Source: Podospora pseudoanserina
Lineage: Eukaryota; Ascomycota; Sordariomycetes; Sordariales; Podosporaceae
Length of the DNA stretch: 64,000 nt
Direction of reading: 5' to 3'
Assembly: GCF_035222485.1 (NCBI RefSeq)
Contig: NC_085920.1
Location: forward strand, 2,294,001 to 2,358,000
Positions within the stretch are counted from its first letter, which is position 1, and the number at the start of each line of letters is the position of its first letter. Below the pieces are notes generated by a model, which had not been told where the DNA came from, did no database searches, and saw nothing but the letters and a program-made list of their open reading frames with translations. Positions 32,166 through 45,340 of this stretch are shown here, in pieces. The position numbers were made by a program, and so were the translations under genes.

Positions 32166-35100
32166 ATGGCGGTCGACGAACTCGACTTTGCCAATCTTAA
32201 CGACGAGGCTTGGGCTGATGTCGAGGCCCGTGACGAGGCCGCCATCAAGAAGATCAACAACGCTTTTGAGGACGGCGAACTCAATGGCATCATCGGCAAT
32301 GTCGCATCAGGCGGCGCCATCGACCAGGCCGACAAAGCCGACGATGCTATCGACTTTGAAGACATGGATTTGAGTGACGAAGATGACCTGCCCGAGGAGG
32401 AGGAAGCGACGGGCCCGCCCTTGGACGTTAATGACGATGAGGACGACCTCTTTGGTGACGCCGGCTTCAGGTCCTCCCCGGAACCCGCTGACGGACTAAA
32501 CGACGATAACGACGCCGATTCCAATGCTCCTGATGCAGACGGTATGGATATTGACGAGCCTGCCAAGTCGCTGGAGGAACTGCGGGCCATGAACTTCGAC
32601 TTTGATCATGACCCTGGCCTGGACGAAACCAACCAAGATCCCAACATTCCGGCCCCTGCCGAGAATCTCGTGGAAGCCGTCAAGCAAGCCTACCCGGGGT
32701 TCAAGGAGAACGCTGTTCTGCCTTGGAACGAACTTTTGCGCCCCAAAGTTGCCACCTGGATCTCCAAGAAACCTCTGAAGCCTCCCAAGCACCTCGTGCC
32801 GAGCAAACTGAGCTTGGATTTGGAGGCCGATCAGGAGAAGCTTTTCAGAATTCCCGGCACTGCCATGTATTCGGTATTTCAGAGGATCAGAGATGCAGAG
32901 GCGCGCGGTCTGTGGTCTCTAGAGGAGTATGAGCCCCTGGAGCAAGCCGATATTGAGGTGTTCAGCGTGGACGATGGGGAGTCTGGCGATGAGAAAATAG
33001 GTGGGTACACCCTGCGCGACATCGCCCTTGTGTGCGATGACTGGGACAGCGTCGTCGGGCTTGCCGAACTCCAAAGCCAAAACCAGGTCGACTCCGTCAC
33101 TGAAGACAGGCACATTAAGTCTGAGCCTGACGAAGATGACGAAGACGACGAGTGGGATAGAATGTTTCTGGATAACCAGCCAGCCTCGAAGAAACGGCGG
33201 CTGGAGATACCAAAAGGCCTCCCGCCTATCCCAACCTTTACAGCACCGAACTTTGACAATTACGAACAAGCTGCCTCCAAGCTCGGGAAGCGCGTCATAC
33301 TGGACATGAACGACCCGTTCCTTCTTGTGGATGATGTCGAGTCGTCAGAACGAGCCGCCAAGAGACGCAAGACCCAACACAAGACGGTCCGCCTGGCAAA
33401 TGGACGCCTTGGCCGCGAATTGACCCAACGATTCAACTTTTCTTCGGACCAGGCCTACGATGCTCTCAAGGAAAACGCTCAGAGCAAGGTTCGCGCGACG
33501 TTGGCGCCCATTCCCGTTGAGCACAGTATGCCTGCCCAGCGGCTGTCTTGGCCATATTACAAGGTCAAGCTTACTGCCAGCGACCCGCACAGTTATCACC
33601 GGCCGCAATTCCATCCAAAGAAGGATGGTCAACATCTCATCAGGTTTTCCAAGCCTCAGCCTACAAAGCGCAAGTTGATGAGGGCCAAGAAGATTCCAGA
33701 GGCCTTCAGGACATCTGCCGATCTCTCAATGAACGACAGCTCCACCGCTGTACTACTGGAGTACTGCGAGGAGGTTCCCATTGTACTTTCCAACTTCGGC
33801 ATGGGTCAAAAGATCATCAACTACTACCGTCGCTCAAAGGGCACTGACTCCAACTCTAAGGGAGAGAAGAGGGAGCTCGGCGAGAACTGTGTTTTGATGC
33901 CTGAGGACCGGTCTCCGTTTGCCATGGTTGGCCAGGTACATCCGGGTGAAACTGTGCCTACTCTTCACAACCAGATGTTCCGAGCCCCCATCTTCAAGCA
34001 CAGCCCGAGAAAGACTGATTTCCTCGTCGGTCGCAGCTCCACCGGCAAATCAGGGGCGAGCTGGTACATTCGCAACATTGATCATCTCTTTGTCGTCGGT
34101 CAGATTCTTCCCTCGATGGAAGTGCCAGGACCTCACTCCCGGCGTGTGACCAACATTGCCAAAAACCGCCTCAAGATGGTTTCATATCGCCTGCTCAGGA
34201 ACAGCGACAATGTCACGCTCAGCGATATCACAAAGCACGTCGCCGAGTCCAACGAGTCACAGAACCGTCAGAAGCTCAAGGAATTTTTAGACTTCCGCAA
34301 GGAGCAGCGCAACTGGACGCTTAAGGAAGGCGACGAAATGTTGCCGGAAAGCGAGATCCGGTCGCTTGTTAGGCCTGAAGAGGTCTGCCTGTTGGATGCC
34401 ATGCAGGTGGGCGCACACGAACTCGAGAACGGCGGCTATGAAGTTAATGACAGCATGGTCAACGATGAGAATGAAGCCGGTGACGAGCTACCTCCGGATG
34501 CACTTGCTAATAAAATGGCGCCGTGGAGGCTCACCAAGGCTTTCATTGATGCGAGCCATGGCAAAGCCATGATCGCTGTTCACGGTGCGGGAGACCCGAC
34601 GGGCAAAGGTCTCGGCGTCAGCTACCTCCGCACCTCGATGAAGGGTGGTTTTCTAGAGCAGCTTCAAGGTCCCAATGCTACATCCGCCGATGCCATAGAG
34701 CGACAACGGAAGGCTAACGGCGGGCACATGTACAACGTCAAGAACCAAGACACGCTGTACAGTGAAGCTCTCAAGGATATCTGGAACCGCCAGCGAGAAA
34801 GTCTGCAGGATGCGCAGGAGCACGATGACGACGATGTTTTGGCACAGGAAGACGAGGATGATCGCTTCAACACCCAGAGTCAGGCTCCTTCCCGCCCGGC
34901 CGTCCCCGATGGCGTCAGCCAGATCAGTCAGAGCCATGCCAGCGCTGTGGGTGGTGGCAGAAAGCTGAAGATCACCCGGCAAATCAAGGATGAGAACGGC
35001 GAGCTTAAAACTGTTGAAGAGATCGTTCACGACCCCGTGGTCATCAATCAATACCTGAAGAGGAGGCGCCAACAAGCCATGGAGAAGATCGAGTATGTTG

Positions 35101-35680
35101 CTGTCCTCAGAAACAGTCAATTCAACCGGGATTTTGCTGACATGATATCTGTAGCTTTGATAATATCAAGCTTACCGGAGACAAGGAAACCGATACGCTC
35201 ATTCTTGAAAAGTTAGTATCAACCTACCATTGCAGTGCACGGAAACTAACACGTTTTGGCAGAGCTGCGATTGAGCTCGAGCGTCTACAGAAGAACAAGA
35301 TCCGAACAGCCAAACGCACCAAGCAGAAGGATCTTCAGCAGCGCATGAAGGAAGGCGGCGCCGACGGCCCCGATTCACCCGGTCCCGGCGGAGAAAAGGT
35401 CCCGGGCACGACGAGGAAGTGCGCGAACTGCGGCCAGGTCGGCCATATCAAAACCAACAAGAAGTGTGTATGCCCCAGCCCCTTGTGTGATTCTTTCGAC
35501 GATGAGGAGCTCTGGGAGGAGATTGAGGAGGAGGAGAAGGAGGAGGAAGAGGAGGTAGTGGAGCAGCCCAAGGCGAAGCCGAAGAAGAAGCGCAAGCCGC
35601 GGAATTGTCCGACTGCTCGCAAAGAGCGGGAGCTGGATACGCAGCGGAGCAAGCTGCTCACCGATGCTTCCCAGTGGTGA
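32166..35680 (+). CDS. TAF1: TFIID subunit TAF1
   Basis: Three exons, 32166-35092, 35155-35211 and 35263-35680, join to 1133 aa. The N-terminus is acidic (ANLNDEAWADVEARDEAA, then many Asp/Glu runs). The conserved DUF3591 core covers roughly residues 430-900, including LSWPYYKVKLTASDPHSYHR, VLLEYCEEVPIVLSNFGMGQ, PWRLTKAFIDASHGKAM and a DPTGKGLGVSYLRTS stretch. A CCHC-like zinc knuckle (CANCGQVGHIKTNKKC) lies near 1048-1063. There is no bromodomain after it; the protein ends shortly after a Lys/Glu-rich tail, as in yeast Taf1. It is the scaffold of TFIID at Pol II promoters. The 57-nt middle exon is short but in phase. Confidence 0.96.
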
Positions 35681-38600
35681 AGTTTGGGCTCTTATGATGT
35701 TGCTTTGACAGGAGTCTGGTCAGCAACCCAAGAAAGGCGTGGTCTAAGGAGACGTAAACCGCCGATATGATCGTGGAAGAGCTGCGAGTCATGATTTCAC
35801 AAGTTTTCTTTTCTTTTACTTTTTCTTTTTCTTTTGTCTTTTCTTACTGTCAACAACTTCATGCTTTGCGTTTACGTAACACTTGGCTGACATTTAAACC
35901 CCAAAAGGCTCTGCCCGCTTCTCAATGGGTCTCGACCCCGCGAGCAGAACCCCGACGACGCTGCTGGACTTGCATCTGGCGACGCGCCTGTTGCGGCCAG
36001 TTTCATTCTTTGAAGAGAGGAGTGTCTCCCGCCGTTGGGCCGAGATGAAGGGGGTAGGGGTGGGAGGCGCCGCGGTGCGGTGCGGGGGTTGGTATGCTAA
36101 ACTTGCAGTTCTAATTTGGAGCTATCGATCATGGTCCTTGAGGCAGGAGACTGTACGGCAGTTGGGCAACCGATCTATCTGCGACGTACCCAACATCGAC
36201 CTTTGGCACGCAAGACACGCCAACCCGGTTTACTGGCCAGGAAGGAGATTACGGGAGGAGGCATGGAGGTTTGTGTGGGGATACAGCAGAGTATTTTGAG
36301 GGGGATCGGTTTCTCGCTTGAGGCTTACTTACTTACATCATACCCCTTTTATTTGCGCAGGCGTTTGGTATTTGATTGATGTACTCGGTAATTTGAGGAG
36401 GGACAACAATGGGTATCTAGGGATGGGTAGGGGTTTCACGGTTTTGGGAAAAAGAAGGTGGGCGGCTCGGTCTACATTACATTTGGCGTTACCAAGGGGA
36501 CGAGACTAAAAGGTCATGGCGTTCAAGGAGAGTGTCTTTTCAACTGCATTGAGGGGGCTAGGATCTGGCGCTCTATGTCTTGAGGTGGGGGGAGGTTTCG
36601 CAGTTTGAGGATGAAAGGGCGTTAAGCTGGGGATATCAAGAGAGAGCGTGTTGATGTTAGTGGAGGTTGTTGCAGTGTACATAATTATGGAAATCATGTA
36701 TAATGAATGCAATACATACCAGCCCTATCACGGGACTTGGATGAGTGGTGATCAATTTATCTGTTACATGGCCTTGCTGGTGACAATGAATCAGGAGAGC
36801 CAAGGAAAGGGGTAAGTTGGAGTACCCAGTTTGAAGGTTGAGAAGAAAAGAATTGGAGATGGCTAAACGCCGGTGAGTGGATGTGAGGTGAAGTCACGTT
36901 AGGTTGGTCATGATGCCAAAAATGGGTGCTTAACAGGGCGGTATATAGATTCTATGTTTATGAGCGGGTGATGTAAGGTATGTGTGTGTGGGGAGGGGGG
37001 AGGTGATGGCGGGTGGTAGTTACACAAGAACCTGGACTGTCAAGAACCGCTGTCAGCTTACAAGAACGATATCCAGTGTGCACAATCCAAAAAGAGAACA
37101 AAAGCAACCGGTTGGGTACCAAGATTTGTTGAAATGTGGGGGTTGGCTTGCTATTCATTTTGTGAGTAGGTATTCACTCGGTTCTGTCTGTGAGCGGCAA
37201 CGTGAGTTGACAAAGCTGTGCCTGAGAAGTGTGTACATTGGGGTAAGGCTCTTGGGGATCTTTGGAGGGGTGATAGATTAAACGGCCACCAAAATCCTGG
37301 CGTTTAGATGGGCGCCCACATTCCGATCAGTAATTGTTTGCTCATGTAGGTTTCCTGGGATAGAACAGATTTGGAGATCTGCCCCCCTGAATCCCGGTAG
37401 TTGTATGCATGCCATATGTTGTTGGTTCGTTGATGCTGACCGGGAGGATATATTGGGTCCTATACTTGGGGAGAGAAGGTAGGTATGACGGCATATTCAA
37501 GAACGCAGTCTTGACAGTCAACAATCTCCCGCATTGTCGCTCTTCTGGGAGTAGACTGGCTGTCTGAGACGTAGATATGGCACCCAGATAGGGCTGCCGA
37601 GAAATATAACACCTCATTGGCCCAAAACCTCCTCACAGCCAGCCAGCCAGCCACTCAGTCGGTCGACAGGAAGACTAAACCTCCGGGCCCGCAGTAACGA
37701 TCTTCGGACCACACGGCCTTTCCACCTGGCCCTGCGCCTTACGGGAGGTGAGACAACCGGCCGGTTGGTTCAGCCATCCTTGTTGTGGCCTACTGAGGCC
37801 AGCCCGGCCTGTCTTCCTGGTCAAGTCCTCTACACAATGTCATGCCTGCCGGCTCCGAACTCTTGTGTTGTTGGGTCTCGCCTTGGGCCATGCATTGACC
37901 CGGCGGTTTGTCAGTGTAAGGCTGGGTAGGTGAACAAGGTCTGGATTCTGTAGGCTTATGCTGCCAAGTGGCATGAGGGAAACGGGGTGTTGATTTCGTG
38001 ATTTACATACATGCTGGAGACCACACACAGTCTAAAGAGAATGAAGGCTTGTTCGTGCCGTCATCTTGCTTGCACACGTCCCGTGTGCCCGGCATATCAA
38101 AAGGGGGGGTGATGGCGTAAGTCGGCGCTTGCGCTTGCCTGGTCTTGACGACAGACGCGCTGCCGTCCCAATCGGCACTCGACTGGGCTTCGCTACCGGA
38201 CAATCTCTTGTACACAGATCTCTTTATTTGGGATATTGGGGGAAATCTAAGTTTGGGGGCAGAGAGGGAGGGGAGACAATATCACGTACATCATGTGTGG
38301 GTTGCAGTTGGGGAGGGTTTTTGGAGATGGGTGACAGTGAGAAAGGGGAATGGGTTCATCAGAAGTGGGTACACACTACGGTGATATATTGAATAGATGG
38401 AATGATGGTTGGCTGAGGACTGGTGAGACTCAAGATGTATGCATGTGGTAGAGTTGGTGATGATGTCCCTGGTTTGGATGACAGGAAAATAGATTATAGC
38501 AACAATGTGATAAACGAGGCTAGCTGATGAAGTGATCTGGTAGGTGGTGATGACAATGGGGACGGTGTGCAGAGTGCATACCCGGGGATCAACAGAAAAG

Positions 38601-40787
38601 TATCGAAAAGCTTATTTTTGCTATGTTTATCATTGTGTTAACCGCCGAACGTTGCGAACCGGAGCTCTGGGTCGATATTGGAGAGGTTCAACCGTCTGGG
38701 CTCGGATGGAATGGGACGGGAGTGCTGGTGATGGCGGGGAAGCCTCCCATTTGCGGGAGAAAGATGCGAAGACGCACCGCTTACGGATATTCTCGAAGCA
38801 GCAGAGCAACGCGTGTGACGAACTGCCGTCAAGGTGATGATGGCTACAAAGATGTTGATATGCCAAGCTGCAACTGCTATGAGCAAGTCGGTGTCAAGTC
38901 GGTGACAACAGAAAGGCGGACAGATTTGAAGATTGAGCAGCGAATCAGATGTCTTGTCTAAGAATAGAAACGTAGCTAATTAGCCCACATCAAGACTCAA
39001 CACCTCTCGCGGCGCTTACGAGCAAAGTGGGCAAAATTGACGCTCACCAATCACGGACGGCAGAGCACCAGGTTGCATTGCTGGGCGGACAGGGTTCAGG
39101 AACCACGACCCTCAGTGCCGTTGGCGTTGCTTTCTGCCCCTCACTTTTGCGGTCGAGTGCCTGTGTTCCTGGGTCGCTGGGGATGCCCAGACGTTGAATT
39201 CAACGTCGACTACGAGATCGAGGTTAGATCCGGAGCTACATGGCTTCGGTACTGGTCTGAATGGTCTCGATCCCACCCCGATAACGAAGTCTTGGCCTCG
39301 AGGGGGTTGAGCTGCAGGTTGGTTGAAGCAATCAATTTGTTGATGATGGTACGGTGGCTTCTTTCCCGAAGCTGGAACGGACCTCTTGTTCCAGAGCAGG
39401 ACCCCTCATCAACCGGTTCCGTGGGTTCGTTCGAAAGAGACTGTCACAAGAGCCCGAGGCGGAAGACATTCCTCCTCTTTCCAGGTTCTCTGCTTGAATG
39501 TTTGAAGTTGATGATGACAGCCGAACCGGGAAGGAGGGGTTCGGCCAGCCTGGGAGCTCCAAAACGAACCTGTGCACCAACCTGGAACTCGTGCACGGTG
39601 CAACTCCACCGTTTGAGGAATGGCGGTTTGGGGCTGATGGCGTCGCATCGCTTTGCTGTGAATCATCACAACCTGGGGAAAATGATGGAAGAGGAGGAGC
39701 GATACAAAACCCTGTAAACGAATATTTTCACCAACCGGAGCGATGGGACCATTTCAATATGTGCTGCACTACTCATTTGAGCCGAAGTGGTTGATATGGC
39801 ATTGGAGTTCCATTCGGGTATATTGGTTGATTGGCAGCAACCAGCAAAAGCCTACAGAAAAGTACGTATCCCCGGTGCCCAGCACTCGACCCCCGTCGAG
39901 CCCTCCAGGGCTCGTCCCCGTCTTTGTTCACTGTCAATGTGAATGAAAGCTCGAGTCTACACCACGTCTCAGATCTGACATCTCTGGGAACAACGGAGCA
40001 CTGACTAGAGGCATCTTTTGTCGTCAAAGCCGTTCCCCATTGCCGTTCCTTCATTGTGGTTCCTGGATATTGAATCATCTGCTGGATAGATGGACTACAG
40101 CAGACTACAGCAGACTACTGCACAGTGCGGCCGCATGGCATCCAAGTCCGAATTGGCCGACCCTGTTTCCTGTACGGGCATCCGGCCAATACGGTGCGTC
40201 TCCGAGAGGGCTGCCAAGCCATGTAGAGCTTCTCTGCCCTTTTCTCCTCCCCATCCCCCAAGTTCTATTTTTGGATCTCTCTCTCGAACTGACATCGAAC
40301 GCCGCAAGTTGCGTCGAGTACGTATCTTTTGCGACCCTGGCCCAGAACAAAGGAATTGACGTCGGCCCATCGACATCTACCACGGCTGCCACTTCCGAAG
40401 GCACAAAAAGACGTTGGACCGCCCTTCATCGCCATTGTCGCGGCCCGTTGTGTTCACGCTTCACGGCTTCACGGAGCACCAGAGACCAGCCCCAGGTCGA
40501 CATACCCCAGACCCCATCTCCACCATCCGCCCACTTCGAAGCTATCCACAGATAGGATAGCCATTCGACCCTGCATACCGGTGGACTCGTCGCCAAACCG
40601 ATCGTCGACGACGACGTCGCCCAGTGCGCCCTGTCCGAACTACCATCATCTTTCTTTGTCGCCGACGAAGAGAGGCTGTTCGTTGTCCTTTGCCACGAGC
40701 ACCGTTGCGATCGTGTCGCATCGCGACGCCTTTCGCTCCCTCTAGCAGCTCTCACTCCCACACACTTGCCGATACTCAGTCGACAAG
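35681..40787. other. 5.1-kb region without a recognisable gene, upstream of the MADS-box gene
   Basis: No reading frame with codon or domain support. Small features only: a T-rich run just after TAF1 (35804-35840), several GT-rich stretches, and a threefold ACTACAGCAG-like repeat near 40092-40121. The last kilobase (39800-40787) is CA/TC-rich and looks like a long transcribed leader for the MADS-box gene. Long regulatory regions before developmental regulators are common in these fungi, but no sites are claimed. Confidence 0.5.
40092..40121. repeat. Short tandem repeat (ACTACAGCAG-like, about 3 copies)
   Basis: The sequence reads GACTACAGCA twice and then GACTACTGCA, three near-identical 10-base units in the probable leader region of the MADS-box gene. 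Confidence 0.8.
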
Positions 40788-42806
40788 ATGGGACGCAGAA
40801 AGATTGAAATCAAGGCTATCAAGGATGACAGAAATCGCTCTGTGTAAGCTATTCCCGAAAATCCCAGCGCTGCCGAGATCCCGTCGCTGACCATGCAATT
40901 CTGGCGCAACAGCACCTTTTTGAAGCGCAAGGGTGGTCTCTTCAAGAAAGCGCACGAGTTATCCGTGCTTTGCTCTGTAGATGTGGCCGTGTTCATTTTC
41001 GGCAGTAATAAGAAGCTCTACGAGTATTCATCCTGCGACATGCGCGACCTGATCACGCGGTACACCTATGTATGTTTCAAATTCCGATCCCCTGTCTTGG
41101 AGAGTTTGGCTGACATGTCGCAACAGCACGGCGGTCCAAATGAGCACAAGGGCCCATCCGACTTCAATGGCGGTGCCGATGACGAGGAGGAGGATGACGA
41201 AAACGGCACTCCACCGCAAGGAGACGGGATGGACGCTCCAATGCTCCATCCTCACTTCCAGGCGCAACCTCAGTTCCCCCCACACATCAGACACCACACT
41301 CCATCAGCGTCACCCCCTATTCCAAATGGCATGTTTGGCCCAGGGCCTCGAGGCCATACTCCTCAGCCTCCTCAGATGGGATCGCGGCCATCATCACGCA
41401 ATGACATCCGAAGAATGGGACCAATGGGTGGTCCTCAAGTTGGTCCGCAAGGCCCTCCCCCTCAGGCAGTGAACGGATATGCTTTCATGCCCCAGCCAGC
41501 TATCTACAACCCTCATAATGCACCCAATATGCCTCCTAATGCTTCTCATGGCCTGCCACCGCAATATCCTTACCCTGGCCCTCCACCGCACCCGCAACAA
41601 ATGCAACAATTTGCCGAAGAGCGAAGAAGATCGTCTGTTCCGCCCAACTACCCACCGCAGGCACAAGGGCCACCAGCACCGCGTCACTCAGTGTCTCCCC
41701 CTCGACCTCAGGCACCACAGCTGCCTCACCAATTGCCAGCTCAGCTTCCTCCTCGCACTATGCCATCACACATGGTCCCTAGTCCGCCGCAACCACAGAT
41801 GCATCCCATGCAAAGCCCACCTCAACCTCAGCAACACCTGGCCCCTCCACCATCGCACGAATTGCCACAGATCCGGCCACCTCCCCAGGAGCCCCAACCG
41901 CCAGCCCCTGTAGAGACCATGGCAAAGCCTGAACTTGTCGACAGACCCCGACAGCCGCCTCTTTTGGACACCGCCATCAAAAAGGCACCACCGCGCAAGG
42001 GTGGCAGCATCTTTACGCCTATTGATGAAAACCGATCTATTCTCTCGCAACACTTGGCAGCATTTCACCCAGAAGTAAAGTCGGAGCCGCAGGGCAACCG
42101 ATCGCTTTCATTGGACATGGGAAAGAATGGGACCACAAACTCGCCGCCACATCTCCAACGTTCCAACACCCAAGCCCAGCCACAAATAAAGCGAAATGGC
42201 TCGCTATCGTCCATCCCCGAGACTGTGTTTACGCCACCGTCCCGGTCCAATAGTCTGCGCATCGGAAGCATATCTCGGCCACGACTAAAGGTGCAAATCC
42301 CCGACGAGTCTGATGGCGGGAGTGCTACGGCCGAATCGGCTTCTCCCCGCAACACAACAACCACGACGGATGCCACCTCACAACCCTCGAGGCGACCCGA
42401 GTCGGTTGTTCTCCCGCCCCCTTCCCCATCCGCCTCCTCGCTCCTCTCAGCAGGCGCAACCGGCCCACCGAACCCGTTTGCCCGACCTCCTCCCGCTTCT
42501 CACCAAAACAACTCGATGAACATTGATACCCCTGTTTCCGCGCTCCCATCTCGATTTATGACGAATGAGTTTCTCCCAAGTCCCAGCAGCTTTTACCCCG
42601 AGTGGAACTTTCGTGGAAGTGACAGCAACACGCTGCCCAGTCCACTAAATTTTGCTACGCCCGTGGTGAGCACCGGGCCGTCCTTTCTGAGGGACGACCC
42701 GGTCCCGCAGAAGCGGAAAAGCCCCGAGATTAGCGGCAACGGGCACGGGCCTGAGCAACATGTTGATATTGGCGGAGATGCGAAGCGTGTAAAGGTTGAT
42801 TCTTGA
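40788..42806 (+). CDS. RLM1: MEF2-type MADS-box transcription factor (Rlm1/Mig1-like)
   Basis: Three exons, 40788-40843, 40913-41069 and 41127-42806, join to 630 aa. The MADS domain opens the protein: MGRRKIEIKAIKDDRNRSV, then TFLKRKGGLFKKAHELSVLC and FIFGSNKKLYEYSS. The MGRRKI start and the following MEF2-like extension (CDMRDLITRYTYHGGPNEHK) place it in the MEF2 class rather than the SRF/Mcm1 class. The remaining 530 residues are Pro/Gln/His-rich, disordered activation-type sequence ending with a basic PQKRKSPEISG and KRVKVDS, a likely nuclear signal. In yeast and Magnaporthe this factor acts downstream of the cell-wall-integrity MAP kinase; the same role here is inference. Confidence 0.93.
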
Positions 42807-44100
42807 GCGGCAAGGCATGTTTGAACATCCTTTCATGTACCATACTTTGTGTTTTTCATTCTTCTTGTTGTTGGATATCGTGTAACCCGGTTTTTTTCTT
42901 TTCTTTTTATCTTCTTCTATCAGACTTATTCTATTATAGGGTTCTACTCTGTATTTGGCGGGCATTTTCAAGGCGTTTATTTGTATTGTTAAAACTGGAC
43001 GCGACAGGACAGGCTATGATGAGATTTGGGGGGATATGGATGAATCGCAATGAACGATTATCTAGCGTTTTTTGTACTTGGGGAAAATTATGTTTCTAGC
43101 GGTGATTTAGGAGTGTGGTATAAAGAAGATATTTTGCAACTTGGAGCTTTACATGCAAGGCCTTTCCCCTTTTGACAGCGAGGATGAAGTGTCGGAGAAC
43201 TCGGCCGAGGGATGATGTCAGTCCGGTCAAAGCAGCAGTGAGGCAGAAGTTGAGGCAGAAGTTGAGGCTCTGTGGGGAGCTCTGACCACCGAGCAGGGGA
43301 AGCATGGCCTAGACAACTGACCCGACTGTACCCTGAAGCATATCGGAGATGGAGGCGGAGCAGAAGTTGCGAGCCGTAGGGCTGACGGGGGCGCCAGGGA
43401 CGGGGAGCTGCGGATGATATGTCTACCGCTTAGCTACACCTTACTTAGCTAAGCTGTTGTTCAACTCATCGCATGGCCTATTCCTCCACCTGAGTCTACC
43501 GGGTGGGGTGGTTGTTACCTACCTACCTATCTACCTTGGAGGGTAAATGGGATGGGTAGTATGTACGTACAATCGTATATGCCGTCGGATTGATAGTCCA
43601 ATATGCAAGTAGAGAGTGTGGAAGGGTGGGGGACACATACTACAACGATCCCGGGGAGGTCGGCGGCTCTGCGGGCGATGGGGTGGGTGGTGGTGGTGGA
43701 GTGGGGATGGGTGTTGCTAAAAATAAATCTATTTTTGGTGATGGGTGTGGTTGGGTGGAATGATTTACCTGCAGGTGTGAGGTTGCGGCGCACAGCAGCA
43801 GCATGTATGCGAGCGAGTGCACATACACATGCCGGTTGGGAGGGAAGGCGGCGGCGGCGGCGGTGGCGGTGGGAAGACCACGTGGAATTTTGGCTGGGAT
43901 TGGGATGGATACCTAGGGAAAGGTAAGCAAGTGGAAGAAGGGTTGGGGATTGTTCGGTGTGCTGATCACAGACAGACATAAAGAGTTGTGACAAGAGTAG
44001 TGTGAGGGGAGCACCGCATTTTTTGGGAGGGGAAGGGGATAAAAGTTATGAACTGTTAACAATGCTGCTGTCTAAACCTCACAGTATCTTCACTGCGGGG
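42807..44100. other. Intergenic region downstream of the MADS-box gene
   Basis: No gene seen. It holds a tandem 12-base duplication (GAGGCAGAAGTT twice near 43242-43265), TACC repeats near 43517-43536 and a GGC/GGT run near 43849-43870. Confidence 0.5.
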
Positions 44101-44102
44101 AG

Positions 44103-44160
44103 TATATATGACGGTTTTTGGTCGATATTCCCAACCTTCCTTTTTCTCATCATCATCATC
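44103..44160 (+). promoter_or_regulatory. Core promoter of small-cysteine gene copy A
   Basis: A TATATA box at 44103 and a CTCATCATCATCATC element at 44146 are 43 bases apart, and the element lies 105 bases before the ATG. Copies B and C have the same order and nearly the same spacing, so the element probably marks the transcription start and early leader. Confidence 0.65.
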
Positions 44161-44250
44161 AACCACAATTTACTTATACTCATAACCACAGCCCGATTAC
44201 TAACAACTCCAGTACTAACCCCTAGATCTCACACCACATCATAACCAAAG

Positions 44251-44466
44251 ATGTGACTCTACCATCAACACTAGTGGCGGTGCGGACACAACGTTAGGGA
44301 GCCTCCCCGTCTACTACGACGGTGCGACCGGCGGGCTGCCCGGGAGGCTCATGGAGGCGATGATTACCCCTGCGGTAACTCCAAGAGGGTGAGGTGGGTT
44401 GATTCTTGTGATAAATGCATGAGGGCGAACCCCGATTTACCCAAGCTAACCGTACTAATTAAGTAG
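44251..44466 (+). pseudogene. Small cysteine-rich protein, copy A (disrupted)
   Basis: The frame set by ATG at 44251 keeps the family pattern but is interrupted by two in-frame stops near its start (codon 2 TGA and codon 8 TAG). After the second stop it reads WRCGHNVREPPRLLRRCDRR, later YPCGNSKRVRW and SCDKC, before ending at TAG 44464-44466. The Cys spacing (CG, C, C, C-x2-C) matches intact copy B at 45140. The TGC-to-TGA change expected at codon 2 is not a RIP-type transition; the TAG could be. If translated from another start the protein might still be made, but no such ATG is evident. Confidence 0.65.
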
Positions 44467-45000
44467 GTGAGAAGGTAAGTGCAGAGTCTCCGTGGAGGAG
44501 ACGTCTATGTTGATGTACTTAATATATTCTATCTTTTTTTCACTAGAAAATATGGTCCTGATTAATTGCTTGTTAAGATGTAAAAGTAACTACTGATAGA
44601 CGTTCAATCAATGTGCTTGTGTGCGCACATGCTGGCCTTCCATTGGGATAGTTTTTCGGCCCACCGCTAGGTTGAGGTTGATGATGTAATTTCGAGGTTT
44701 TGCTCTTGCTGCGACGAAACTTACCTCAAATGAATTAACAGATACACATGAGAGTGTGATCAATCACGGACTCGAACTGGGAGCAAGACGGTGCGTATGG
44801 TTGGGATTGAGGACAAAGGATGCTGTTTGTTCCACGCGCAAGGGCACAAAGGACGGAAGAACATGGACAATGCTATTGAAGCGGACTGGACAACACATTT
44901 TTGCAATGGAAGTAGCGTGAGCAATACATTGTTCACAAGTCAGTAGAATTACCCGCTTGAAACAGACTAAACAACCTAATTATCCCCAACTTCCCAAGAC
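44467..45000. other. Spacer between copies A and B
   Basis: No gene seen; ordinary intergenic composition. Confidence 0.5.
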
Positions 45001-45002
45001 AG

Positions 45003-45056
45003 TATAAAAGCCCCCTTCATCCCTCCCTCCTCTCGTTCCATTTTCCTCATCATCAG
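45003..45056 (+). promoter_or_regulatory. Core promoter of small-cysteine gene copy B
   Basis: TATAAAA at 45003 is followed 43 bases later by CTCATCATC (45046), which lies 94 bases before the ATG at 45140. The layout is the same as in copies A and C. Confidence 0.7.
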
Positions 45057-45139
45057 CATCAAAAACTTACTTAAACAGCCCTCCTCACTCTCACTTTGCA
45101 GACATTACCCAACAAAACCCCCCAACATCATCACCCAAG

Positions 45140-45340
45140 ATGTGCCTCTGGGAGAAACTTTACTGCCACTGCGGCATCCCTTCTGATAAGCCTCAGAAGC
45201 TTATCATGAACTGCCACTCCTATTCCACTACTGGCCGCTGCAGCGGCGATACGGTCAGACCCAAGAATAGGGGCTGGCTCTGCTCGAGGTGCCAGGAGAT
45301 TGAGGATTTGGCTAGGCAGATGGGAAGTTGGAGGGTGTAA
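45140..45340 (+). CDS. Small cysteine-rich protein, copy B (intact)
   Basis: An uninterrupted 66-aa frame begins MCLWEKLYCHCGIPSDKPQK and ends WLCSRCQEIEDLARQMGSWR-V. Seven cysteines (2, 9, 11, 25, 34, 48, 51) form C-x-C-G, C, C and C-x2-C groups, a spacing that suggests a small zinc-binding or disulfide-bonded fold. There is no signal peptide or membrane segment, so a cytosolic or nuclear protein is more likely than a secreted one. The ATG sits in CCCAAGATGTG; copies A and C share the AAGATGTG start. An AATAAA at 45446-45451 could serve polyadenylation. Similar very small fungal proteins starting MC and carrying a CGC or CGH motif are common hypothetical proteins; no function is known to me. 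Confidence 0.72.
   Translation: MCLWEKLYCHCGIPSDKPQKLIMNCHSYSTTGRCSGDTVRPKNRGWLCSRCQEIEDLARQMGSWRV

Noticed and set aside
39037-39717. 226-aa open frame on the plus strand
   Set aside because: Begins at a non-ATG codon, has no recognisable domain and no plausible splice or promoter context.
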